Source of the DNA: Cohnella ginsengisoli
GTDB lineage: Bacteria > Bacillota > Bacilli > Paenibacillales > Paenibacillaceae
DNA length: 64,000 nucleotides
Reading direction: 5' to 3'
Assembly (NCBI RefSeq): GCF_029525555.1
Contig: NZ_JAPDHZ010000003.1
Span: 310,001 to 374,000 of the forward strand
Shown: piece after piece, positions 52,419 through 60,891 of the stretch
How positions within the stretch are numbered: the stretch's first letter is position 1
Layout: the number at the start of each line of letters is the position of its first letter
Position numbers and translations under genes: made by a program
The notes under the pieces: model-generated
Database searches by the model: none
The model's input: the letters and a program-made list of their open reading frames with translations, nothing else
Told to the model about the DNA's origin: nothing

Positions 52419-53222
52419 ATGTCTTCTTACCGGCTCATCGCGATCGACCTCGACGATACGCTGCTGAACGACCAACTCGAAGTGACCGAAGGGACGAAAA
52501 ACGCGCTTGCCCAAGCGATGTCGCAAGGCGTTCATGTAACTTTGGCTACGGGCCGCATGTTCGCTTCGGCCAAGCAGACGGCCGCCCAAGTCGGCTTGAA
52601 CGTGCCGCTCATTACTTACCAAGGCTCGCTGGTTCGCAATTTGCTCGACGAGCGCACGCTGTACGAGCGTTCCGTCGATCTCGAAGCGGTTCGCAAGCTT
52701 TACGGCTTTACGCGCGCGCGCAAGCTGCACCTGCAAACGTACATTGACGACAAGCTCTATTCCTTTGACGACGGAGACAGGCTGGCCGCCTACGCGAAGC
52801 AATCGAATATCCCTTATATCGTCGAGCCCGAGCTGGACGCGCTGCCGGCCGGACATCACACGAAACTGATCATCATCGACGAGCCGGCCCTGCTGGACGA
52901 GATCGCGCCCGAGCTCCACGCGCTTCTCGGTCCGGGCGTTCATATCACGAAGTCCAAGCCTCATTATTTGGAATTCACGCACGGCGAAGGCACGAAAGGA
53001 CATGCGCTAAGATTTCTGGCCGAGCATTACGGCTTGACGATGGATCAAACGATCGCGATCGGCGACTCCTGGAACGACCGCGAGATGATCGAAGCCGCCG
53101 GTCTCGGCGTCGCGATGGCGAACGCGGTGCCCGCGCTGCGCGAGATCGCGGACTACGTCACGGCAAGCAATAACGAGGACGGCGTGAAGCAAGTCGTCGA
53201 AAAGTTTATTTTGAACGCATGA
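52419..53222 (+). CDS. Cof-type HAD-IIB phosphatase
   Basis: A 267-residue HAD hydrolase. The nucleophile Asp is in AIDLDDTLL (D9 approx.), motif II LATGRMF, then a IIB cap, motif III Lys in HGEGTKGHAL, and motif IV IGDSWNDREMIEAAG. Acts on sugar or nucleotide phosphates; exact substrate unknown. Confidence 0.92.
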   Translation: MSSYRLIAIDLDDTLLNDQLEVTEGTKNALAQAMSQGVHVTLATGRMFASAKQTAAQVGLNVPLITYQGSLVRNLLDERTLYERSVDLEAVRKLYGFTRARKLHLQTYIDDKLYSFDDGDRLAAYAKQSNIPYIVEPELDALPAGHHTKLIIIDEPALLDEIAPELHALLGPGVHITKSKPHYLEFTHGEGTKGHALRFLAEHYGLTMDQTIAIGDSWNDREMIEAAGLGVAMANAVPALREIADYVTASNNEDGVKQVVEKFILNA

Positions 53223-53276
53223 GCTGATTCCCCCCCGTTCGCGCCTTATCGCCGAGTATTCGTTAGCGACCGTCAA

Positions 53277-53324
53277 AAAAAGGCTTCCGCAAGCTCGTTT
53301 TTCAGAGCAGGCCGGAAGCCTTTT
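53277..53324. terminator. Bidirectional terminator between the HAD and XRE genes
   Basis: AAAGGCTTCCG (53279-53289) and CGGAAGCCTTT (53313-53323) between convergent genes. Confidence 0.85.
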
Positions 53325-53682
53325 ACGTATTGCGCCGATCGGCGTCCCTTTCTCTTTTCCGCTTCTCCCGAAGAAGCCGGTACATCTCGAGCTGTTCCTG
53401 CAAATGCCCCGCTTCATCCGCTGTCAGCGGCTGTTCGACGCCTTGAATGACGAAACGGTTCGGTTCGGCTGAAGATTGCTCCTTATCGATGCCCGTGAGC
53501 AGCCAATCGAGCGATACCTCGTAAATGCTCGCCAGCTCCCTTAATATCTCATTATCCGGCTGCGACCGGTTGTTCTCGTATTTGGATATGGTCGTGAAGT
53601 CCACGCCCAGCGCGCCCGCGACTTCGTTTTGCGTCATATGCTTTTCTTGCCTGGCCAGCTTCAAGCGTTTGCCGAATGTCAA
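53323..53682 (-). CDS. XRE-family helix-turn-helix regulator
   Basis: A 119-residue regulator. The HTH_3 domain (about 3-62) has MTQNEVAGALGVDFTTISKYE and the typical YEVSLDWLLTG end. A C-terminal helical segment (about 85-115, LQEQLEMYRLLREKRKRE) may dimerise. It is divergent from a tiny membrane-protein gene; dyads of the form ACTTGA/TCAAGT lie between them. Confidence 0.88.
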   Translation of the reverse strand: MTFGKRLKLARQEKHMTQNEVAGALGVDFTTISKYENNRSQPDNEILRELASIYEVSLDWLLTGIDKEQSSAEPNRFVIQGVEQPLTADEAGHLQEQLEMYRLLREKRKRERDADRRNT

Positions 53683-53753
53683 CGGTTACACCTCGCGCTT
53701 TTTGCTTCAGTATATAAGATATGATTTCGGCTCCGAATACACTTGCATATAAA

Positions 53754-53820
53754 TCAAGTTTTTACTTGAATTTTTTTACAATTTTTATATAAAATAAAAT
53801 CAATACATGAAGTTACTTCA
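53754..53820. promoter_or_regulatory. Two related dyads between the XRE and small membrane genes
   Basis: TCAAGTTTTTACTTGA (53754-53769) and TGAAGTTACTTCA (53808-53820) are perfect dyads with similar arms. The second abuts the ATG at 53821. A promoter candidate for the plus-strand gene, TTGAAT (53766-53771)-18-TAAAAT (53790-53795), overlaps the first dyad. Confidence 0.55.
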
Positions 53821-53973
53821 ATGGAGGGAACGTTCATTTTTATTCACGATCAGCCCTACCCTTTGTATTATTGGATCATTAGTCTTTCAGTCATACTCAT
53901 ATTGGTGGGATGCCTCGTACGCGGCGAGCTTCGCAAGCGGAGATTGGAACGAGAAGACAAAGAGGCCCAATAA
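53821..53973 (+). CDS. Small single-pass membrane protein (50 residues)
   Basis: A short ORF with a clear membrane-protein layout: a short N-terminal segment (FIHDQPYP), one transmembrane helix (YYWIISLSVILILVGCLV), and a basic/acidic tail (RGELRKRRLEREDKEAQ). ATG 53821 has no Shine-Dalgarno upstream. A GGAGGG lies just inside the ORF and points to an in-frame ATT at 53836, which would give 45 residues. Function unknown; the context suggests control by the XRE regulator. Confidence 0.6.
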   Translation: MEGTFIFIHDQPYPLYYWIISLSVILILVGCLVRGELRKRRLEREDKEAQ

Positions 53974-54015
53974 AAAAAAGGTACCGTCCGAGCGGGATGC
54001 TTGGACGGCTCCACG

Positions 54016-54056
54016 CAAAAAAGGACGAAGGCGTCGAACGCGCCTTCGTCCTTTAT
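54016..54056. terminator. Bidirectional terminator
   Basis: AAAGGACGAAGGCG (54020-54033) and CGCCTTCGTCCTTT (54041-54054) form a 14-bp stem with A/T tracts, between the small membrane gene and sbp. Confidence 0.9.
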
Positions 54057-54063
54057 CGTTAGG

Positions 54064-55162
54064 TCACTTGCCTGCCAGCACTTGGTACCATACGCCGCGC
54101 TTCGCGTATAGCTCGCCGCGAACCTGGCCCCATCCGCCGAGATAGCCGATATCGAACAAACCCGCGGGCGTGACGTACCGGTCCGCATATCGGCTTGCCA
54201 CCTCTTCGTTCACCGGCCTGAAGCCATGCTCGGCGAACGCCGCTTGCGCTTCCGCTCCGCTCATATAGGCGACCAGCGCATCGGCGGCGGCGCGCACGCC
54301 GTGCGCGTCCGCGTTGACATCGACGACGCCGGCCGGATTTTCGATCAGGATCGTATCTTCCGGCGTCACGATGTCGTAATGCACGCCCTGCGCCACGCGG
54401 GCAAGCAGCTCGTTTTCATAGGTAACGATCACGTCGCCGACCCCGTATTCGAACGCCGCCATCGACGCGCGGCCGCTTTTGTCCATCGATTCGACATTCC
54501 GGTAGACGGCCTTCAAAAAAGGCTTTGGCCGCAGCCGGGTCCTTCTTCCCCGATTCGCGCTCCGCCTGCTTCAGTCCGGCGCCGTAGATCGCGTTAATGT
54601 CCCACTGCGCGCCGCCCGATACCTTCGGGTTGGGGAACAGCACTTTGACGCCAGGCTTGGCAAGGTCGGCGAATCCGGCAATGCCTAGCGGATTGCCTTC
54701 CCGCGTCCCCAATACGACGACCGAGCGCGTGATCATGCCGCCCGTCTCCGTCCTTTTCCAATCCTTCTTCATAAGACCGGCCTTGACGATCTTGTCCATG
54801 TCTCCCTCGAGCGAGAGCACGGCGACGTCGGCCTTGAAGCCGCCTACGATCGATCTGGCCTGGGTACCCGAAGCCTCGTAGGATTCCTGGAACTTTAGCC
54901 TCTGTCCCGTCTTCGTTTCCCACTCCCGGCCGAAGGCGGGGAGAATCTCCTGCAGCGCGTCCTTCGCGACCGAATAGGCGCCGATGACGAGCGTTGCGGT
55001 TCCCGTATCGGCCGCGGCCGCTCCTTCGCCTCCGGCCGAAGCGCCGTTCGACGACGACGCGCCGCCGCAGCCGGCCAGCGAGATCCCGAGCAAGGCGGCC
55101 AGCAGCCATCCGCCCAGCCGGCGGCCCGCGACGCGCCGCTTAATCCATCTGTTGCTATTCAA
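54064..55162 (-). CDS. sbp: Sulfate ABC transporter substrate-binding lipoprotein (+1 frameshift as sequenced)
   Basis: About 365 residues. Lipobox LAGC after a KRRVAGRR n-region, then a sulfate/thiosulfate-binding fold with GAYSVAKDALQEILPAF, FKADVAVLSLEGDMD and a C-terminal FEYGVGDVIVTYENE. TTG 55162 has GGGAGG at 8 nt. The frame is restored by dropping one A of the A6 at 54515-54520 (KAFLKAVYRNVESMDKSG). It is the last gene of the operon, unlike the usual sbp-first order. Confidence 0.88.
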
Positions 55163-55249
55163 GATTGCCAACCTCCCGGCGGTGCCTCCGCAGGCTCCCG
55201 CATATGCAGCCAAGCGAACGGCAGCCCTCGCGGACTGCCGGCGACTGGA

Positions 55250-56324
55250 TCAAATGTATACGAACATCGGGTCAGCCTTCAGCTTGTTCTCCATGACCCA
55301 GCTCTCGCTGTCGTTAAACAAGTAGGCGCGGTGAACGAGCACCTGCACCTCGTCGCCCGGGTGTAGCACTTCTTTCTCGAGCGACCGGTAGGTGACGAGC
55401 TTGATCCCGCCGACCTCAACCTCGACGAGCCATTCGCTGCCTCGGAAATGGATGTGGCTGACGCGGCCGGCCTCCGTCGCGGAGAGCAGCTGCGTGAACT
55501 CTTCCTTGCGTCCGATCTCGATATACTCCGGCCGGATCAGGCCCTTGGTGCCCGCCGATGCGGCCGCATCGGCGAAGCCGCGAAGCTCCCCGATGTTGTC
55601 GACGATCCGGGATTCCCCGATAAAGCCCGCGACGAACGGCGTCTTCGGATCTTTGGTAAATCTCCCATGGAGAACCCTTCTGCTCCAGGTTGCCCTTGTT
55701 GATGATCATGATCTCGTCCGCCACCTCGATCGCCTCGTCCTGGTCGTGCGTGACGAAGATCGAGGTGATGCCCAGTCGGTCGATCATCTCGCGAAGCCAA
55801 GAGCGCAGCTCGTGCCGGATCTTGGCGTCGATGGCCGCGAACGGCTCGTCGAGCAGCAGCAGTTGGGGCTCGGGCGCCAGGGCGCGAGCGAACGCCACGC
55901 GTTGGCGCTGTCCGCCCGACAGCTGATGCGGATAGCGGGATTCGAAGCCCTTAAGGCCGGTCAGCTCGGTCAGGTTGGCGACGCGGTCCTTGATCTTGGC
56001 TTTGTTCCACTTTTTGACTTCGAGGCCGAAGGCGATATTCTCGCTGACCGTCATGTGCTTGAACAGCGCGTAGTTCTGGAAGACGAAGCCGATGCCGCGC
56101 TCTTGCGGCGGCAGGTCGTTGACCCGCTGGCCATGGAAGACGATATCGCCCGAATCGGGCGTCTCGAGTCCCGCGAGCATGCGCAGGATCGACGTCTTGC
56201 CGCCGCCGCTCGGACCGAGCAGGCCGATGAGCTGGCCTTTTTCGACGCTGAAATCGACGTCCTTGACCGCTTGAAAGCTGCCGAACGTTTTATTTAATCC
56301 CCGTACTTCGACATGCATGCTCAA
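55250..56324 (-). CDS. cysA: Sulfate ABC transporter ATP-binding protein (+1 frameshift as sequenced)
   Basis: About 357 residues. Walker A GPSGGGKT near residue 40, signature LSGGQRQR, Walker B LLLLDEPF and H-loop FVTHDQ. The frame breaks near 55652-55657; dropping one base gives EIYQDPKTPFVAGFIGES and a C-terminal TOBE-like domain ending DPMFVYI at 55250. This is the one case not in a long homopolymer. TTG 56324 overlaps the cysW stop (TTGA); ATG 56318 is an alternative. Confidence 0.88.
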
Positions 56325-57124
56325 TGCACTTCCTTTCGGGATTTAGACCATTCCATCACAAGCAGCAGTAAAACCGAAGCGGCGGCCAGCACCAGCGCAA
56401 CCGAGTTGGCCGCCGTCAAATCGAAGTTCTCGACGTCCTGATAGACCAACGTCGTCGCCGTTTGCGTCTTGTTGATAATGTTGCCCGAGACGACCAGCAC
56501 GGCGCCGAATTCGCCCAGGCAGCGCGCGACCGTCAAGATCACGCCGTAGACGACGCTCCAGCGGATAAGCGGCCAGGTGACGCGCCAGAACGTCGTCCAG
56601 GCATACGCCCCCATCATATGGGCGGCTTCCTCCTGCTGGCTGCCGACCTCCTGCAGTACCGGCATGACTTCGCGGATGACGATCGGAAACGTAACGAACA
56701 GCGTCGCGAGAATCATGCCCGGCAGCGCGTAGACGACGTCGACGCCGGCGCGGCCGAGCATGGCGCCGACCGCGCTGTCGGGACCGAGCAGCAGGACGAT
56801 CATCAGGCCGCCGATCACGGGCGAGACGGCGAAGGGCAGATCGACGATCGCGTTCATGACGGCCTTGAGCCGCTTGCCGAGCCAGTTCGCGCGTACCAGG
56901 TACAGGGATAGCATGACGCCGAATATCGTGTTGACGAGGGTCACGCACACGGCGATGATACCCGTCATCAGCAGCGCATGCTGCGCCTCCGGGCGCGAAA
57001 TGCCCGCCGAAAAACCGCTCCAGCCGTCGTCGAAAGCACCCTGCACGATCCGCAGCAGCGGAACGATCAGAAGGACGGCGAAGATCAGCGTCGTCAATCC
57101 GATCCAGAATCTTCTGATGGTCAA
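56321..57124 (-). CDS. cysW: Sulfate ABC transporter permease CysW
   Basis: A 267-residue permease with six membrane helices and the EAA-type loop QEVGSQQEEAAHMMGAYAW. As sequenced it is fused in frame to cysT. Removing one base of the C6 at 57127-57132 lets cysT stop at TGA 57121, and cysW start at an overlapping TTG 57124 with AAGGAGG upstream. Both lengths then match the family. Confidence 0.87.
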   Translation of the reverse strand: MTIRRFWIGLTTLIFAVLLIVPLLRIVQGAFDDGWSGFSAGISRPEAQHALLMTGIIAVCVTLVNTIFGVMLSLYLVRANWLGKRLKAVMNAIVDLPFAVSPVIGGLMIVLLLGPDSAVGAMLGRAGVDVVYALPGMILATLFVTFPIVIREVMPVLQEVGSQQEEAAHMMGAYAWTTFWRVTWPLIRWSVVYGVILTVARCLGEFGAVLVVSGNIINKTQTATTLVYQDVENFDLTAANSVALVLAAASVLLLLVMEWSKSRKEVH

Positions 57125-57934
57125 CTCCCCCCGCCTCCTTCGAACGAAATTAACCGTCCATAAAATGAGGAGGGACAAGGTAAGCAGCAGAACCGAAACC
57201 GCTGCGGCCCCGGCTGGATTGTCGCTCTCGATCTCGCCGAATATGTAGACGGAGGCGACCAGCGTGCGTCCGGGGATATTGCCCGCCACCAGCACGACCG
57301 CGCCGAATTCGGCGAGCGCGCGGGAGAAAGCGAGCATGGCGCCGCTCACGATGCCGGGCATCATGCAGGGCAGGATCACCCGAAAAAACGTGCGCGACTT
57401 CGAAGCGCCCATCGTGTACGCCGCCTCTTCCTCGGAAGCGTCGAGCTCCTCGAGCATCGGCTGAACCGCGCGGATGACGAACGGAAACGTAACGAAGATC
57501 ATGGCCACGACGATCGCCGGCTCATGGAACAGAATCGTCGTGCCGAGCGCTTCCGCTCCGCTGCCGATCAAGCTCCGAGGTCCGAGCAGCAGCAGAATCA
57601 TCAACCCGATGACGGCGGTCGGCAGCGCGAACGGCAGATCGACCAGGCTGTTGAGCAGGCTCCGTCCCGGGAACCGGTAACGAACGAGCACCCAAGCCGC
57701 CAAGGTGCCGACCGCCGCGTTGATGATCGTAGAGATCACAGCAAGCTTGACCGTGAGGATCACGGACTTCCAGGCCAGCGCCTCCGTGACGTTGTCGGCA
57801 AAAGCCTGAAAACCGCCTGACAGCGATTGCACGTAAATGCCTGCGATCGGACAAACGATAAGAATGATAAAATAAAGCATGACGGTGCTGCGGAATCCCC
57901 AGCTCCACCATCGGCTCTGCAGCATGTTAGTCAC
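57121..57934 (-). CDS. cysT: Sulfate ABC transporter permease CysT (+1 frameshift at its end)
   Basis: A 270-residue permease, first gene of the cysT-cysW-cysA-sbp operon. Six membrane helices; FALPTAVIGLMILLLLG and LEELDASEEEAAYTMGAS (EAA loop). GTG 57934 has GGAGG 9 nt upstream, a better fit than ATG 57925. The C-terminus should be FVRRRRGS followed by stop after removing one base of the C6 at 57127-57132. Confidence 0.87.
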
Positions 57935-57971
57935 GTATGCGAACCTCCAGGATGGGCTTTGTTGCCACTCC

Positions 57972-58031
57972 ATAATTCCTATTAAATTAGTTGGTATTGT
58001 TACTTTAGCAGATCGGCCCTTGATTCGTCAA
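57972..58031 (-). promoter_or_regulatory. Promoter and operator-like dyad of the sulfate operon
   Basis: TTGACG (58031-58026), 18 nt, TAAAGT (58007-58002). Immediately downstream lies ATACCAACTAATTTAATAGG followed by AATTAT (minus strand, about 57997-57972). Its ATACC...GGAAT form is like sites of the Rrf2-family cysteine regulator CymR. The position would suit repression. Confidence 0.5.
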
Positions 58032-58102
58032 CGACATTTCGGTAATTTGTCAGATAGAAGGGGCGCCCCTCGGAGGGACGCTCTCATAGGAGGCTGAAAA
58101 AG

Positions 58103-58504
58103 ATGCTATGCAAAGAAAAGATCCGCACGTCTTCCCGGGACGAGATCGTCGATATCACCAGGCAGACCGACGCGCTCGTCGCGCGTTCGGGCGTTCAGGA
58201 AGGCTTGGCCGTCGTCTATTGCCCGCATACGACCGCGGGCATCGCGATCAACGAGAACGCGGATCCCGACGTCAAGCGGGACGTGCTGATGCGGCTCGAC
58301 GAAGTGTATCCCTGGACGCATCCGAAGTACCGCCACGAGGAAGGCAACACGGCCTCCCATCTGAAGGCGTTCACGACGGGCAATTCGCAGACGGTCATCG
58401 TCAGCGGCGGCAGGCTGCTGCTCGGGCGCTGGCAAGGCATATACTTCTGCGAATTCGACGGGCCGCGGGACCGAGAATACTTCGTCAAGATCGTCGAAGG
58501 CTGA
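58103..58504 (+). CDS. yjbQ: YjbQ/UPF0047 family protein
   Basis: A 133-residue small enzyme of the secondary thiamine-phosphate synthase type; the physiological role is unclear. Conserved metal-binding and active-site motifs [28 protein letters not shown] and [15 protein letters not shown] are present. ATG 58103 follows ATAGGAGG. Confidence 0.9.
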   Translation: MLCKEKIRTSSRDEIVDITRQTDALVARSGVQEGLAVVYCPHTTAGIAINENADPDVKRDVLMRLDEVYPWTHPKYRHEEGNTASHLKAFTTGNSQTVIVSGGRLLLGRWQGIYFCEFDGPRDREYFVKIVEG

Positions 58505-58567
58505 CGAGGCCGAGCCCGGCGCACGGATCGCGTCGGGCTTCGTCTATCCAGCTTCGGCAAGCGTTAA

Positions 58568-59204
58568 TTACGAGAGCTGCTCGGTAAAATAACGCGGCTC
58601 TCCCCTGGTGACGATGCCCTGTCCTTGGGTCAGGTCGGTCATCCAGGCTTCGAACCGATCGGCCTCCGCTTCCTCCGGCAGGCACAGTACCCGCACCCGA
58701 TCGGTGAACGCAACGTCTCCGACCTTCACGCCTCTGCCGCGCAGCTCGTTCTCCAGTTTGCCGTACCAGGTGTAATCGACGTCCACAGCGATCTCCCGAT
58801 GCAGCACCCGAACGATCGGCCCGGCCGCATCGGTCCCGGCCACGGCGCCGTCGGTGTAAGCGCGGACGAGACCGCCCGCTCCCAGCATAATCCCGCCAAA
58901 ATAGCGCGTGACCACGACGACCGTATTTTTCAGCCCGCGGTTTTTGAGCACCTCCAGGATCGGCCGCCCCGCGGTCCCGCTCGGCTCCCCGTCGTCCAGC
59001 GCCTTCTGCCACTGGTCGCGCTCTCCGATCGTATAGGCGGAGCAATTGTGCGTGGCGTTCCAATGGCGCTTCTTGATCTCCTCGATAAAGGCGACCGCTT
59101 CTTCCTCGCTCTCCGCCGGCTTGGCGTGTCCGATGAAGCGCGACTTTTTTAATGACGATTTCTCGTTCCCCGTATCCGGCTACGGTGGCGTATCGCGCCA
59201 GCAT
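58568..59204 (-). CDS. yigZ: YigZ/IMPACT family protein (+1 frameshift as sequenced)
   Basis: About 211 residues. The N-terminal YigZ domain starts LARYATVAGYGEREIVIKK. Removing one base of the T6 at 59145-59150 gives KKSRFIGHAKPAESEEEAV and joins the NATHNCSAYTIG and DDGEPSGTAGRPIL motifs. The C-terminal part has VTRYFGGIMLGAGGLVRAY. ATG 59204 follows AAAGGAAG. Molecular function is unknown. Confidence 0.88.
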
Positions 59205-59274
59205 GCTCCGACTTCCTTTCCGATGGCCTTGCTCAGATGCTTGTCCTCCCAGTTTACCATGATCCCCCATAATG

Positions 59275-59307
59275 AAAAACCGCCCCGGACGAAGGTCCGA
59301 AGCGGTT
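59275..59307 (-). terminator. Terminator of pgi
   Basis: AACCGC/GCGGTT outer and CGGAC/GTCCG inner pairing (59278-59307), with a T5 run on the minus strand. Confidence 0.8.
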
Positions 59308-59342
59308 GGCGCGGCATCCGTGCGAGATGCGCGGCTCGGGCG

Positions 59343-60693
59343 TTACAGGCGTGCTTCCAGTTCTTTTTTCTTCTCCTCGAAGCCGGGCTTGCCGAGCAGC
59401 GCGAACATGTTGACCTTGTAGGCTTCGACGCCCGGCTGGTCGAACGGATTGACGCCCAGCAGGTAGCCGCTGACGCCGCAAGCGATCTCGAAGAAGTAAA
59501 CGAGCTGGCCGAAGCTGTGCGGCGTGAGGTCCGGCAGCTGAACGACCAGGTTCGGCACGTTGCCGTCCGTATGCGCCAGGATCGTGCCCTCGAACGCCTT
59601 CTTGTTCACGAAGTCCAGCGTCTTGCCCGTCAGGAAGTTCAGGCCGTCGAGATTGTCCGCGTCGCTCTGGATCTCGATCTGCTCCGATACTTCGCCGACC
59701 TGGAGCACCGTCTCGAAAATGATGCGGTTGCCCTCTTGAATGAATTGCCCCATCGAGTGCAGGTCCGTGGAAAAGTCGACGGAAGCCGGATAGATGCCCT
59801 TGTAGTCCTTGCCTTCGCTCTCGCCGTACAGCTGCTTCCACCATTCGGACACGAAGTGCAGGCTGGGCTCGTAGTTGACGAGAATCTCGACCGCCTTGCC
59901 CTTGCGGTACAGCGCGTTGCGGATGGCGGCGTACTGGTACGCCGGGTTCTCCGCGAGATTCGGATTGTTCAGCGCCGTGGCCGCGTCCTGCGCGCCCTTC
60001 ATGATCGCTTCGATGTCGATGCCCGCGGCCGCGATCGGCAGCAAGCCGACGGCCGTCAGCACCGAATAGCGTCCGCCCACGTCGTCCGGGATGACGAAAG
60101 ATTCGTAGCCTTCGGCGTTCGCCAGCGTCTTCAACGCGCCGCGCGCCTTGTCCGTCGTCGCGTAGATGCGCTTCTTGGCCGCTTCCTTGCCGTACTTGCG
60201 CTCGAGCGCCTCGCGGAAGATGCGGAAGGCGATCGCGGGCTCGGTCGTCGTGCCCGACTTGGAGATGACGTTGATCGACCAGTCCTTGCCTTCGAGCGCC
60301 TGCAGCAGATGCGTCACGTAGGTCGAGCTGATGTTGTTGCCTGCAAAAAAAGATTTGCGGCGTCTTGCGCTGCTCCTTGGAGAGCGTGTTGTAAAAGGAG
60401 TGCGACAGCATCTCGATGGCCGCGCGGGCGCCGAGATAGGAGCCGCCGATGCCGATGACGACGAGCGCCTCGGAGTCGGATTGAATCTGCTTCGCCGCCG
60501 CCTGGATGCGGGCGAACTCTTCTTTGTCGTAGTCGAAAGGGAGATTGATCCAGCCCAGGTAGTCCGAGCCTGTGCCCGTGCCGTTGTGGAGCTGCTCGTG
60601 CGCCAGCTTCACCGCCGGAGCCAGATAGTCGATCTCGTGCTGCCCGATGAACTGCAGCGCCTTGGAATAGTCGAGAGAAATGCTTTTAGCCAT
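59343..60693 (-). CDS. pgi: Glucose-6-phosphate isomerase (+1 frameshift as sequenced)
   Basis: About 449 residues, the glycolytic isomerase. The N-terminal part has [19 protein letters not shown]. It is joined to [19 protein letters not shown], the [12 protein letters not shown] loop and the C-terminal Lys region only if one base of the A7 at 60345-60351 is removed. Both halves are otherwise intact. ATG 60693 is the family start. An essential-type gene such as this is unlikely to be truly broken. Confidence 0.94.
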
Positions 60694-60748
60694 TATCGTA
60701 TTGCCCCTTTCAGGTTCCATCGTTCGCGTCCGGTAGGCACGTAGCTTT

Positions 60749-60777
60749 AGAATAACCAAATTTCGCCTTCGGTACAA
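60749..60777 (-). promoter_or_regulatory. Promoter of pgi
   Basis: TTGTAC (60777-60772), 17 nt, TATTCT (60754-60749), 56 bp upstream of the pgi start. Confidence 0.6.
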
Positions 60778-60835
60778 GCAACCGCGACCGGGCCTGCGAG
60801 GGGCAATACGCGCGCCTGTCAAGCTGGAACATGGC

Positions 60836-60853
60836 GAAAACGCCAATCGGCGT
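60836..60853 (-). terminator. Possible terminator of the ger operon
   Basis: ACGCC/GGCGT stem with 4-nt loop followed by TTTT on the minus strand, about 40 bp after the gerAC stop. The stem is short. Confidence 0.4.
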
Positions 60854-60891
60854 CTTCTGACGCACGTTTCGGGAGCCCCGCTTTTCGCGGA

